Source: Chara braunii (lineage: Eukaryota; Streptophyta; Charophyceae; Charales; Characeae). From it: 64,000 nucleotides of DNA. The translations under genes and the position numbers were made by a program. Below, in pieces: positions 10,131 through 22,367 of this stretch. A model generated the notes under the pieces. The model was given only the letters and a program-made list of their open reading frames with translations, was not told where the DNA came from and made no database searches. Positions within the stretch are counted from its first letter, which is position 1, and each line of letters opens with the position of its first letter. Where the stretch lies: NCBI GenBank assembly GCA_003427395.1, contig BFEA01000304.1, forward strand, positions 1,409,497-1,473,496, given 5' to 3'.

Positions 10131-11575
10131 ATGAAGTCACGCATAAGCCCGTATCACTGGCCTGATCAATCCTCTACCACCTGTAAAAAGATTTTAATTT
10201 CCTCCTCCATTTTTGGAACCTCCTCCTCTTCCCCCTCCTCTACCACCTTCTCCTTTTGCTTCTCCTCCTCCTCCTCCTCCATCGTCGGGACCTCATTCTC
10301 CTCCTCCATTAGGCCTCCATCAGGACCTCCTACTCGTCGGGACCTCCTCCTCATTCTCGTCGGGACCTCCTCCTCCTCCTCCTCCTCCTCCATCGGGACC
10401 TCCTCCATCAGGACCTCCTCGTCCTCCTCCTCGTCGGGACCTCCTCCTCCCCTCCTCCATCTCGCCAGAATATCGAATCCAATCGTTGTAGATGTCACAA
10501 CCCTCGCTCTCCTCTTTTTTTTTTTCTTTTTCTTTTTTCGCCTATACCGTCGCATCAATCAATCAATAAATCAATCATGTCGAATCTATTGATTCGACAG
10601 GATCTTAACAGTTCAAGATCGTATCGAATCAATAGATTCGATGGGATCCCTTGATTGGTTGATTGATTGTCAAGGAATCCCGTCGAATCCATTGATTCGA
10701 TAGGATCTTGAACTGTTAAGATCCTACGGGAGTGATTGATTGATTGATTGATTGATTGGTCGGATTCGCCGGGGTAACTCCTCCTCCTCTTCCTCCTCCT
10801 CCTCCTCCTCCTCCTCTCAGGACCTCCTCCTCCTCCACCTCCTCCTCCCCTTCTTCCTCCTGCTCCTCCTCCTCTTCCTCCTCCTCCTCCTTGTCTATTG
10901 TCGGGACCTCCACCTCCTCCTCCTCCTCTATCTCGACAGAATGTCGAATCCAATGGTTGTAGATGTCCTATCCCCGCTCTTCTCCGCTTTTTTTTTTTTT
11001 TTTTTTTCCGCCTATATCGTGGCAATCAATCAATCAATCAATCAATCCCGTCGAATCTATTGATTCGACAGGATCTTGACTGTTCAAGATCCTATTGAAT
11101 TAATAGATTCAATGGGATTCCTTGATTGATTGATTGATTGTAAAGGAATCCCGTCGAATCTATTGATTCGATAAGATCCTGAACTGTCAAGATCCTGTCC
11201 AATCAATAGATTCGACGGGATTGATTAATTGATCGGTCGGATTCGACGGGGTACCTCCTCCTCCTCTTCCTCCTCCTCCTGCTCGGTCTCCTCCTCCGTG
11301 GTTGGGACCTCCTCGTCAGGACCTCCTCCTACTCCTCGTTGGGGCCTCCTTCTCCTCCTCCTCCTCCTCCATCGTAGGGACCTCCTCCTCCTCGTCCTCC
11401 TCCCCCTCCTCCTCCTTGTGGGGACTTCCTCCTCCTCGTCGGGACCTCCTCCTCCTCCTCCATCTTGCCAGAGTGTTCGAATCCAGTCGTTGTAGATGTC
11501 ACAACCCCCACTCTCCTCCTTTTTTTTTTTCTTTTTTTTTTTCCGCCTTTACCGTCGCTATTAATCAATAAATCG

Positions 11576-11609
<34 letters not shown>

Positions 11610-12130
11610 TCCGCCGAATCTATTGATCTGACAAGATCCCGACAGTTCAAGACTCTGTTGAATCAATAGATTCGACGGGATTGATTGATTGAGCATATGT
11701 TTCTGCACTCCTCCTCCTTCTCCTCCTCCTCTATATTGCCAGAATGTTGAATCCAGTCGTTGTAGATGTCACAGCCCCCGCTCTCCTCCTCCTCCTCCTT
11801 CTGTTCCTCCTCATCTTCCTCCTCCTCCTCCTTCTGCTCCTCCTCCTCCTTCTCCTCCTCCTCCTCTTTCTCCTCCCGTAGACGTGGAAGCCATTTCCCC
11901 TTCTTGCCTGTATGTTGCACATTGTCATTATCGCCGTCATAACCCCCGCTCTCCTCTTTTTGTTTTGTTTTGTTTTTGTCTAGGCTATCCAATCAATCAA
12001 TCAATCAACGAATACCATCGAATCTATTGATTCGATAGGATCTTGATAGAACTGTCAAGATCCATTCGAATCAATAGATTCGATGAGATTCGTTGATTGA
12101 TTGATTGATAGACTAGCGAGGACCGCAGCA
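10131..12130. repeat. composite array: CT-rich blocks alternating with TGAT/ATCA-flanked palindromes
   Basis: About four related units of roughly 450-500 bp. Each has a (CTC)n-rich block, a conserved link (TCGAATCCA-TGGTTGTAGAT and variants), a T run, CCGCCTATA-CGTCGC or a variant, (CAAT)n, a palindromic segment of GTCGAATC-TATT-GATTCGAC and AGGATCTTGA-type arms, then (TGAT)n. In the first unit, 10600-10654 and 10670-10724 form a hairpin of about 55 bp with four mismatches. Long Ser/Pro/Glu reading frames here reflect CTC repetition, not genes. Confidence 0.85.
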
Positions 12131-12244
12131 GTGGCCCCTCCATTGAAACTCCCCAGCCNCCCNGCCCNCCCCCCCCNNNCNCNCCCCNAACCCNGTTTCT
12201 ATTTTTTTTTTTTTTTTGCTCGGAATGCTTAATTTTTTGGGCGG
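12131..12244. other. low-quality sequence with scattered N
   Basis: C-rich sequence with single and clustered Ns at about 12158-12195, then a T run. This probably marks an assembly weak point just before the large repeat A. Confidence 0.7.
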
Positions 12245-15200
12245 TGTCGGTGCGAATACCCTTACAAGGGTATCTGCCCTGGTTTCGGCAAGCGACAGAA
12301 AGTAAGTTTGGTATAAGTTTGAGTATACCGCGCGAGGCGCGGTAGTGCTTGTGATCTACGTTGACTGGATGATTGACTAAGGTAGAGAGTGTGTGGGCGC
12401 GCAGACTTGAGGCGCTCGTGAATTTTATCGTTGATGATTGTGGACCGGCGTGATCGCCGGCCATATTTTTATTTTTTTTGAGTAAACTTGGATTAAAAAG
12501 GTTTTTCTCCTGATTGGTGCACTTGCCTGTGACATGTGCATGCGTACGGAGGACGACATTGACAACAACGTGAATTAAAAAAAAACGTCTCGGTAGGTCT
12601 GCGCGTCTCGCAGTATCCGTTTGTGTGAGAGTCCGTTAGAACTAGATCAAGTCTTGGGCCTAGCCCTAGCGGTTACGACCTTAGACTTTCACCAAAGAGA
12701 CTCAAGGGTCAAGAGCGAGCGGCGACGGCGAGGGAATACTAGAGTAGAACGAAGAGACCGAGGGGGCGAGGGCCCGACGGGCCTGTCCCCCTTGGCTTTG
12801 CCATCGACGGAGTCCGATCGGCAATGAAATTTCCTGGGTAAATTCTTTTTTTTTTGTGCGCCGGATTTTTATTTAATTTTTGTTATGCCCGACGTGCCGT
12901 TGATCTGGACGCGACGAAGGACTTGATGGCCGTAACGGCAGTCAAGGACCTTAAGTGCGCACCTCGCCCGACGGGTCCGGTGAGGTCGCGTGGGGGTGTG
13001 TTATATTTGCGGGATTGCCTGGGGTGCGATTACAATTTGATCTCGTGACTGCGCCAAAGTTAGCCCTGTTTAGTATTATGGGGGACCTCGTAAGGAACCA
13101 CGTTCGTGCTCTAGTCTCCAATGAGGGAACATGCAGGAGCTGCACCCACTAGCGGGTGTGATACCTGCTGCGGCAGGGGGGGGTACCGGCTTAGGGACAA
13201 CTGGTAGCATCGGGACCAAGCTTCTTCGATGAGCCGACCGATGTGCCTCCCCTTCCTATGAATGTCAGCAGTCTCTGCTTAGTGCCACTTAGGCGGATTG
13301 TTGGCGCTGAGTTATTGGCAGCAGGCGTTGACACAACGGAGCGGTCGGGCAAAGTTGGGCGGCACCAGGCAGCAGCGAGCAGAGAGCGCAATGAGAGCGG
13401 GCGCTGAGACAGAGAAAGAAAGCAAGAGGGGCGGAGTGTTGCAGTCGTTAGGCAGGCCACTGCGGTGTGGGCACTATCGGGTTGAAGGAGGTGAGCGAGG
13501 AGTGAGAAGCTTCGAAAACCAGAGCAGGGCCGAGTGGAGTGCGAACGCGGAAAAAAAAAGAAAAAAAGGGTGCGAGTGAACTCGGACGGAAGGTTGTGTC
13601 GGGTGCAGGCGGAGTATCGGTGGCGGAAATAGCTATGGCGGGGGAGTGAAAAACATAACCCGCGTGTTCCTTGATAGAATCATGCGGGAAAGGGCTTGTT
13701 ACAGGGGTTTTGAGGGTGGTCGGTTTCAATTTTGGCGTTAGTTTTAGTAATAGGTTAGCGGGTTAGGAGTTAGTGAAAAAAGTGGTTGCGCGGAGGCTAT
13801 CATGATGCCGGAGGAAGAAGAAAGTTAGTGTTCGCTCATAAGGAGAGCGATCTCGACAAGGGAAGTTAGTGGGTAAGAATGACGAATCTACTGGAGGCGT
13901 AAGAATGGCGAAAGGATTAGTATAGGAAAGGAGTAGTAGTGAAGATAGTGCGCGGAGGGGGATGGCGAAGGGAATGAGCATGACGACGTGGAGAAAAATG
14001 GTTTGCACCCGTTTCTCGACAGAAGGGGGCGACTGAAGACTCGTTTCAAAGATTCGGGATCCGGTGAATCTAATGACGGTGTTGGATCTCGCGATAGGAC
14101 TGAGTTGTGCGGGTTGCAGGGTGCGGGCAGGGAGGTATTTCCGAGGAAGGGCAATGAATCTTGCCGTATTTTACCGGAAGATTCATCCCAATTTTGGACA
14201 GGGGAAGGAGCGTGAGGCCTGCCAGAGGATAGGAGAACTTACCTGTTAGCCGGTGCGTTGCTCATCCTGTTCAGCGTGGCATGAGGGAAAGCGGGAGCTG
14301 CGAGCGAAGGAGGAGAGTTTGCAGCGTGCGTACTGTCAAGTGTGGAGTGTCGGGGGCAGAACTGGCGATGAGGGATGCACCTACAGTCGGGCTATGATGC
14401 CGAACTGATCGCTGGTCACTGCCTCGCTAACAGTATGTACCTAGCCGTATTGTAGCGCAGGATTCATTCGATTCTGCTCGAACAACCGTAGAAAGGATGT
14501 AAGAGGTAAGTCGTGCGATTGGAAATCTATCTCTCGGCCATTGAAGCCGAGTTGTAGCACGTGGGTGGAAAGCAATGCACCAACCCCACACGTATCTTCC
14601 CATGTGTTAGGGAAAAATCCGTTCTCATTTAGCACGTTTGTCAAGTAGTGTCTATTCTGTTGGGCGAATGCATGAGCCCAACTGCAGGGCTGGCATACCC
14701 AGCTGTTGAACGGACAGGTGAGCGATAAGGGGCTGAGTGATCGACCAACACTTTGCTGTTGGCCTTGATCTTCGGGAAGGGAGTCCGAAGCTAACTGGTG
14801 GCTGTGCTTGCTGCGAACTGTTGACTGTAGGAGGTACCATCGTTGAGCCTGAAGAGTTCGCTGGCCACCGTGTATCCTGGCTGTTGCAGTATCGTTTACT
14901 GTTCTGTTGCTGTGAGTTTTGCTTTCCTCTTCAACTGTGTTTCTGCTGCAACACTTGCCCGACTTCCAAGGATTGATGTTGTTGTGGGATGATGCGAATA
15001 ATAGACTGTGTTTACCCTGATAACGTGCAAAGTTGGGTTTTCCTGGGAGTTGCTAGGTGCCGTTGATCGATATAGGTTGCTTTAGGCTGTTGTGTAGCGG
15101 CGATTGGTTTAACTTGAAGGAGAAGTGTTGGGACTTATAGGAGTGGTCAGGCTGTGAAACGGGCTGTTGCGGCAATTCGGAAGGCCGTTTGGGAGGTGAA

Positions 15201-15767
15201 TTCAACAGTTTGACTTCAAAGTTTGATCAAGTTGTTGCAGTTTGACCATCATTGCGGGGCCCTCAGGAGTAGCAAGGCATCAAGGCTCTCTCCTGGGAGT
15301 TGAGTTTGCCCCCTTCCTGTATCTCGAGAGTCTGAAACCCCTCCTTCTGCCCTTCTTATTCTAAGTCTAGTCTGTGATTACGAGAGGAAGGCGGCAGGCG
15401 GGATTGCAACCCGTAGGACCGCGACAAAACTCTGTGGGGAGTCAGCCCACCGATTGCGGGAGCTCTGCAGGAACTCAGGAGTTCTGGAGGCAGGGAACCA
15501 AGAGGTAAAAAATTCGTTCTCCCTCTATAAACCCATTTATAACCCACTATTTGTATTCCTGATTGTGTTTTGACTAAATATATTACGTGTATCTCTACTT
15601 TGACTTTTAGTTTGACTTTCAGGATACGAACCAGACCAAATAAATGAATGTATGCGCAATGTCAGTTTCAGTTTTATTGTTTAACTGAAAGCAGATTGTG
15701 GGATTGCATCTCGGGGAAGGATGAGAGGAAGGATGTATTGTATGAGTTTGACTGGGTCAACCAAAGG

Positions 15768-16674
15768 CTGGGAGAGTCTCCATAAGTTTGGAGGGCCCAG
15801 TGCTATGTTTATTTTGGATTGCTTGAAGGACTAGACACATTCCCATAAGTTTGGGTGGTCTGGTTGCTTTTACTTGCGAGGGTTGAATGTGATTGTCTTT
15901 CCAGGGACCAAGCATTTTTTCCATAAGTTTGGATGAATTGGTCGCCCTTTTTCCTTGGGTTTTTATATGTTTATTTGGTTTCTAAAGGAGGGTTGAACAT
16001 TTTTTCATAAGTTTGGATGAATCTGACCCTCTTTGTTTCAGTTTGAGGGAGAATTTTGGCAACAGACCGGATAGGTTCGTATAAGTTTGGGAGGTCCAGC
16101 AAGTTCGAACTGACGGAGCATAAAACCAATTAAAGCAAAAGCACCATGAAGAGCAATAAAAGTCCAAAGACCTCCTAATTGACACCAACGAGTGAAGTCG
16201 CCTTGTGCTTCTGGTCCCCACAAAAGCAAAAGAGAGGGAGCCATGCTATTAGCAGGTGTAGAAACTGCTACTGTTAAAAAATTACAACCTTTCAAATAAG
16301 AGTTTGCCAAACCGTGAGTATACCATGATGTCACGAAAGTAGTACCAGTTAACCATCCTCCTAATGAAAAATAGACACATGGAAATAATAAAAGACCAGC
16401 CCATCCAACAAAAACAAAATGGTCTCTTCTTAACCAATCATCATTGTATTAAATATGCCTTTCGACTTTTCAGAGGATTTTCCGATGGCTATAGTCATAA
16501 ACCTACTCCTAGTAAATCACATTAATGAATTATATGTTAGCAGTAATTAAGGAAATATTTTATGGTCTGAGGCCATGCACATGCTAGAATCAGAAGGTAA
16601 AACTTGTTTATTTATTATATAATATTATTTATGAACAGGCTAGTCAGACATTTTGCCATAAGTTTGGATGGTCT
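15768..16674 (+). repeat. hairpin array 1 in copy A (loop CATAAGTTTGG type)
   Basis: At least six hairpins share the loop ATAAGTTT while the flanking arms differ yet stay complementary. Examples are CTGGG/CCCAG at 15768-15800, ACTAGAC/GTCTGGT at 15830-15864, GACCAA/TTGGTC at 15906-15943, AGGGT/ACCCT at 15989-16030 and GACC/GGTC at 16065-16096. A further weaker one lies at 16646-16674. The psbD fragment interrupts the array. The corresponding array in copy B has a different loop. Confidence 0.75.
16098..16498 (-). pseudogene. psbD: nuclear copy of plastid psbD (photosystem II D2), N-terminal fragment
   Basis: On the minus strand, ATG at 16498 opens MTIAIGKSSEK. Further on are [35 protein letters not shown] and [17 protein letters not shown], the conserved N-terminal third of the D2 reaction-centre protein. 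Homology stops at about 16098, where the sequence returns to the hairpin repeat. A one-base frameshift near 16445, just before the WLRRD-like region, breaks the frame. Several substitutions (for example NSMAPS) also depart from the conserved sequence. Upstream bases to about 16560, including an AGGAG-like stretch before the ATG, may be psbD 5' leader. This is a NUPT, not a working gene. Confidence 0.95.
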
Positions 16675-17140
16675 AACTATGGCTTATCATAACTGAAGAA
16701 AGTATTGATTAAGAATAAGTTTGTGGTAAGAAGGGGCAGGCTTGACCTCGATCTAAGTTGATCAGTCGGGTCATATGCTACCTTATAAGATTAAGGGTAG
16801 ACAGTTATATATATAATTTGGATACATAAAATAGTTCAGGGCGACTGGGGTGGCCTAGTCATGTGCCCAAAGAAGAGAAAAAATTTTGTGCCTAGTGAAC
16901 TATTGTTTGATAAGGTTGACCTTGGGATGGTGAGAGTACTTACCTTTGTGGTTTGGCCTGCATGTGACTGAGTGAGGCTACTACTTAGTTTGAGTTTCAG
17001 TTTGATAGTTAGTTGCTTTAGTTGCTTGTCACGTGCTAGAGCCAGAAGAGTTAGTTTCAATTCTTGCATTTTATGAGCTAATTTTTTTTTACTTTAGGTC
17101 AATTTCTGCATTTTTGGGACCTTTTATTTGTACTTGGTCT

Positions 17141-17700
17141 TGTATAAATCTTGGTAAGGCACTTTCTCTATAGGAAGTGCTGCCGAAATTTTTACAAAAC
17201 CAAGGAGTTGGTTATATTTTGTCTTTTTCAGGGTCCAACTTTTCTAACTCTTTGGCTTAGTAAAAATCTGAAACACCTTCGTTTCTAAAGGGAGTGTTGC
17301 CCAATGTTTTGCCAATTTAGGGAGGTAGACAAAATTAGATCTTGAAAAGTCAAAGTCATTTGAGAATCTGAATTTAGCTTTGTATAAATTTTGGAATAAG
17401 ATTTTCTCTACAGGAAGCGCTGTCGAAATTTCAACAAATCTAAAGAGTCAGTTAAATTTTGTTTTAGTTGAACTCAGGTCTTGTTTCTTGAGTTCATATC
17501 TGACTTAGTATAAATTTGGGAAGTCTCCTTTTCTTAAGGGAGCGCTGCCAAAATTTTTGCTAATTCAGGGAGTTGAACAAAATTTAACTTTAGAAGGTTG
17601 AAGATTATTTTTGCCTTCATATTTAGGCTGCTATAAATTCTGAAAGGGCACTTCTCTCCTACGGGAAGCGTTGCCAAAATTTTCTTAGTTTAGAGGAGTA
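17141..17700 (+). repeat. hairpin array 2 in copy A (about 120-bp period)
   Basis: About five units, each a hairpin of 55-70 nt. The best example, 17141-17196, pairs TGTATAAATCTTGG with the GCCGAAATTTTTACA side and GCACTT with AAGTGC around a short loop. All units end in G-TGCCRAAATTTT or a close variant. Others lie near 17380-17436, 17505-17573 and 17629-17690. The same array is found in copies B and C. Confidence 0.72.
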
Positions 17701-19499
17701 AGATTATATTTTGACATGTGACAATTCTGAAAAATGCACTCTATATAGAGGAGTTTCTGCTGGGGTCTACCTTTCTTTTGACACTTGCTTAGAGGTAGAC
17801 TTAGGCTTTGTTAATTAGGATGGTTTGAGTGAGATCGTGATAAGAGGATTATTCTCCATGAACTTATATATTTAGCTTGGAAATTGATATGTCTTGTGTT
17901 ACAGGTCCTCTCGATCGATTGATTCAGGAATTAGGCTAGATTCAGTTTGATCCTACAAGGATCTTCTGTTATCATTGATAACTGGTCGGTTGCTGATTCG
18001 TCGGTCTACGATTCAACTTCATTCATCTTCAATACTTAACCTAAAAGGCCTTAGCCCTGGTGGTTTTATTGTTTTATTAAGGTTTCATCCGAACTTTTAT
18101 TGAATGGTCATTTAACAAAGGTACTGAATATTTAATTATGGTTGGTTGGATAGATGCTGGGGCTTGCATGGCTAAAGCGAGGGGTATGAGTATAGAGATA
18201 GGTTGGAGTTGACTCCATGTAGTGCGTGAACTCTTGCTTGACTCTCTGATGTGATTGCACATATGTTCTGTGGTTCGGATTTTGGATTGGACTGTCTGCG
18301 ATCACACATATATATATAGCTGTGAGGAGTCTCAATGTGATTGTGAGCAGTGATCGTCACATACTTATTCCCCTTTATATATATATATCGTCTTATATAT
18401 ATATGTGTATGTGTGTGTGTGTGTGTACCTATGCTGGGTGTCCGTGTGACCTGCGTACTAAGGATTTAATTAGGGGTTGAGATTGAGAAAAGAAGGAAGA
18501 CCCCTCTATTTGTTTGTGTGCTTCTTGCAAAATTCATAGTCGGACGTTGGTCCTAGGCGTGGATTCGAGGTTCTTGTCCAGGACATCTAGACCCTAGACT
18601 CTGCATGGAAGGAATCTCCCCTCGCGCAGAGTGTATTTGCCCTGCATGCCGAGACACTTAGGCCAAAGGCCGGAGGTCTCGCGACGACCGCACGGCTATT
18701 CCTTCAGTCGTGCAATATTGTGAGGGAGTAAACCCTCATGATACTTCGAGTCTGACACTGAAGTGTCATAAGCGGTACTTGGATCCACGAGGGACCGCTT
18801 GATTATGGGCACTACATAGTACGTCATCATTGCGACTGCTTGCGTACGCTTGCATTGCGAGTCGATATCAGTTAGCCCTGCGTCCGCGCGGTCTTATACT
18901 AAGTCTTGCGCGCGACGCTTATCTGATTTTGGCATCGGAAAGTCATGGGATGACTACCGAGGGACTAGGAGTGTGGTCTCGTTGTTTGTTTTGTGTCGTT
19001 TCATTTATGTGTATGTGTGTGTGTATTTCTAATTTTTATGTTCTTCATAGTGGTGTGCGCATGGTGTGTGAGATGCGTCCTAGTCGATCGACGACGGGTC
19101 GCGCTTGGGACTTCAACCCCCAAAGTTGGTTCGCGTGCGGGTTCAATAGAGACGTATTACCGCACGTACCCCTTATGCTACGTCGAATGAGAAAAAACCC
19201 TCGGCTGGTCCATCTCTGCGATTGCAAATGATTAGCTTTCATACTGTGGACGGGTAGCTCGGCGGGGATACGCCCACCGAAGGGAGGTGACAACTCTCGT
19301 AAGGTGGAGGTAAGTCGTGCCTCGCGTAGGCCCTATCCTGTCGGAGGGGCTCGCGAGAGGTATGGATGACGCACTCAGACGGAGCGGCTTGTGGAAGCTC
19401 CATGCATATTCGCGACGAAGGATTAAAACCAACTTATGGGTGACGCGGCCGGGAGGGTCCTGTGCTGCCTTGTGCGGTGCTGGACCGTTGCGCTCGACA

Positions 19500-20245
19500 A
19501 AGGGGGTCCCTGGCAGTGGGCAGACCCCCCCCACTTCTTCTTTTTTTTCCTTTTTTTGGGAGAAAAAAAACCATTGTCCGGAATCACAGACAACTCGCCC
19601 CCGACCGTCTTCTGGAGACGTCCAAAGGAGACGTCTCCCCATCGGACAATTGGTAACGTAGAAAATTATACCAAATTTTGCAAATAGAAATCTTAAACAA
19701 AAAAATAAAAAAATCATAAAACTTATGGAAAAGATGAAAGTGGGGTCCCGATTAAACAAAGATATCTTTCGTTACTCTCTACTCTGAAAAAAACTATTAA
19801 AAAAAAAAAGTGTAGGCTGCTCGAGCGGTCGTTGATGGACTTTGAACCTCCAGCTCTTCGGAGTGTCACGCTTGATCTGGGGCGAAGGCAGGTGATTCGG
19901 TATGTATGTATATAAATTGAAACGAGTCACATACTAAGCGTAATAGCTGACGATATTTATATAAAATGATGTTCATAAAGGTTTTTCAAAAGTTAATACT
20001 AATTGTTTCTTCATAAAAAAATACAAACAAAAAATTAATATAAAAATTAATATTATAATATATATATATATATGTATCTCGGCTAATAGTCGGGCCGCTC
20101 GAGTCCCGGGTGGCCAGACCGTGGAAGATCCTAAAAAATTAAAAAATCGGCAAAAAAAAATATGTTATGCAGAAAAATAAACTAAACAACTTTTGCCTAA
20201 GGGTCACATCGAAATTCTTCACCAAATTTAAATATATATATATAT
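19500..20245. other. unassigned AT-rich spacer between copy A and the MITE cluster
   Basis: After copy A the sequence becomes AT-rich with a (TA)n run near 20060. Two short GC segments containing CTCGAG lie at about 19815 and 20095. No gene recognised. Confidence 0.5.
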
Positions 20246-20333
20246 ATTGTCACAGCCCCTCGTTTGTTGTCCTCTTCTCCCTCTCTGCCTACGGTTTACC
20301 GGGCAGTTCTATTTGACGATATATATATATATA
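20246..20333 (+). repeat. fragment of the hammerhead element, starting just 3' of the ribozyme
   Basis: TTGTCACAGCCCCTCGTTTG through TTCTATTTGACGATAT nearly matches 1713-1790 of the first hammerhead repeat, including the following (TA)n. The copy begins at the outer end of stem III and has no ribozyme core. It shows that the element family is dispersed. Confidence 0.85.
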
Positions 20334-21120
20334 CAGGGTTACCAGCGTTCGGGACGGGCTGAACGCCCTAACCCGAACGCCCGAACGTACAGGAATCCTT
20401 TGGAAGGCGTTCGGCCTTTTGAGCCGAGCGCGGACCAAAAAAAAAAACAAACAGTTTTCAAACAATTCCGACAAAAACATATGTTATGGTGACAAATAAA
20501 CTAAATAACATTTGTCTGAGCACTACATCCAAATTCTTTACCAAATTTGAATTGAAAATCAAATACAGAAAATAAACACTATGATAAAGTTAAGAAAAAA
20601 TAAAAAGAGAATTAAAATGAGTGAGTATGCCGGTACTTTTTCGACACTGGCATCTTTGCCGATTTTTAAATATTTGTTTGGCATTGATAAATGCCCTGAA
20701 AATTTACAGATATGTAGTTTACATAATCAATAACTCATTAATAAAATTTCAAAAAATAATATTTTTTTTTAGGCCCCGAAATAAAGTGAAAACAAAAAGT
20801 TAAAAGTGAGAAAAAACAAAATAGAAAGTGGACGAGCACGTTTTGACACCCCCATTTTTGACGATTTTTAATGTTTTTTTTGGCTTAGCAGAATGACTTC
20901 AAAATTTATAGACGTGTAGGTTACATCATAGAGAACTCAATTTTTTTTCTTAAGAAAACAAAACTTACTTTTAGGCTCCGCATTGTTTTTTGGCGGGGGC
21001 CGAACCTGGAGGTGTTCGGCCCCCGAACGGGACCCTGAACGCCCGACCGTTCGGGGGTAGCATGGGTTATCTGGCCGGATAATCTGGTCGGATTATCTGG
21101 CCGGATGATTGGGGGTAGCA
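20334..21120 (+). mobile_element. MITE-like element, copy 1
   Basis: Starts CAGGGTTACC straight after a (TA)n run. It has a GC-rich palindromic head (TTCGGG, CCCGAACG) and an AT-rich body, and ends at a short TATCTGGCCGGAT repeat cluster. It is colinear with copy 2 over most of its length. The matching right terminal repeat is not found, so this copy is probably altered at its end. No coding capacity. Confidence 0.65.
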
Positions 21121-21131
21121 TATGTGTATAC

Positions 21132-21929
21132 AGGGTTACCTGACCGAGGGTTGTCGACGTTCGGGACGGGCCGAACGTCCGAACCCGAACGCCCGAACGT
21201 ACGGGACCCCTTCGGAAGGTGTTCGGCCGTTCGAGCCGAACGCGGACAAAAAAAAAAAAAAAAAAAAAAAGATAAACAAGGTTTTAAAAAAATTCATGAA
21301 AAAACATATGTTATGTAAAAAACTAAACTAAACAACATTTGCCTAGGCAATACATCCAAATTCTTTACCAAATTTGAATTAAAAATCAAATACAGAAAAT
21401 AAACACTATGATAAAATTTCATAAAAATAAAAAAAAAATAAAAAGAGAATTAAAATGAGTGAGTGTGCCAGCACCTTTTCGACACCGTCATCTTTGCCGA
21501 TTTTTAACTATTTTTTGGCATTGAAAAATGCCCTGAAAATTTACAGATATGTAGTTTATAAAATCAATAACTCATCAAAAAGTTTTCAAAAAATAATAAA
21601 TTTTTTTAGGCCCCGAAATAAAGTGAAAACCAAAAGTTAAAAGTGAAAAAAAACAAAATAGTGAGTGGGCAAGCACGTTTTGACACCCCCATCTTTGACG
21701 ATTTTTAATGTTGTTTTGGTTTAGCCTAATGGCTTAAAATTCATAGGCGTGTAGGTTACATCATAGAGAAATCAAAAAAAAAAATTCAGAAAAAAAAACT
21801 TATGTTTACGCCCCGAAGCATTTTTTGCGGGGCAAAACGTGGAGGTGTTCTGCCCCCGGACGGGACCCCGAATGCCCGAACGTTCGGGGAGGAGCTCGGG
21901 GGCCCCTGAACGTTCGGTCAGGTAACCCT
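21132..21929 (+). mobile_element. MITE-like element, copy 2, with perfect 15-bp terminal inverted repeats
   Basis: Left end AGGGTTACCTGACCG (21132-21146) and right end CGGTCAGGTAACCCT (21915-21929) are exact reverse complements. The element is 798 bp, non-coding, and has GC-rich palindromic subterminal regions and an AT-rich middle. TA sequence lies on both sides, so insertion into (TA)n is likely. The superfamily is not identifiable from this alone. Confidence 0.8.
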
Positions 21930-21949
21930 ATATATATATATATATACAC

Positions 21950-22367
21950 GGTCACCAGCCTGTACGTACGGAGGTCCCCGGGCAGACCTCCGTACTTACG
22001 GGTGTTCGGGGTCCCGTACGGGGTCCGAACCCGACGACGTTCGGCCCCTGCCAAAAATTATTTCGGGGCCTAAAAATAATTATTATTTTCTGAATTGTTT
22101 TTTGTGAGTTCTGTATGACGTGAGGTACATGCCTGTTAATTTTCAAGTCATTTGGCTGATCTAAATAAGAATTAAAAATCGCCAAAGATGGTAGTGTCAA
22201 AACGTGCTCGCCCACATATTTTTTCACTTTTTACTTTTTGTTTTCACTTTAGTTCGGGGTCTACACAATTTTATTATTTTTTGAAACTTTTTTAGTGGGT
22301 TTTGTATTATATGAAGTACACATCTGTAAATTCTCAGGGCATTTAGCTATGCCCTAAAAAAATGACG

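Larger units (their letters stand above)
12245..19499 (+). mobile_element. large repeat, copy A (about 7.26 kb)
   Basis: Colinear and clearly homologous with copy B (28628-35477). Matching modules include the start (TGTCGG, then GAATACCCTTACA), the island around 15430-15490, two hairpin arrays, the segment around 18060-18240, and the tail. It begins TGTCG and ends CGACA, like TG...CA LTR ends. A palindrome lies 13 nt before the 3' end (19456-19486). I find no matching target-site duplication and no long open reading frame. It could be a giant solo LTR or a non-autonomous element; the hairpin near the 3' end recalls Helitrons, but no CTRR end is present. Confidence 0.7.

Noticed and set aside
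10131-11992. Long Ser-, Pro- or Glu-rich open frames on both strands
   Set aside because: They come from (CTC)n/(GAG)n repeats, occur in several frames at once and have no domain.
16098-16498. Functional psbD gene
   Set aside because: Only the N-terminal third is present, frameshifted, inside a nuclear-type repeat.
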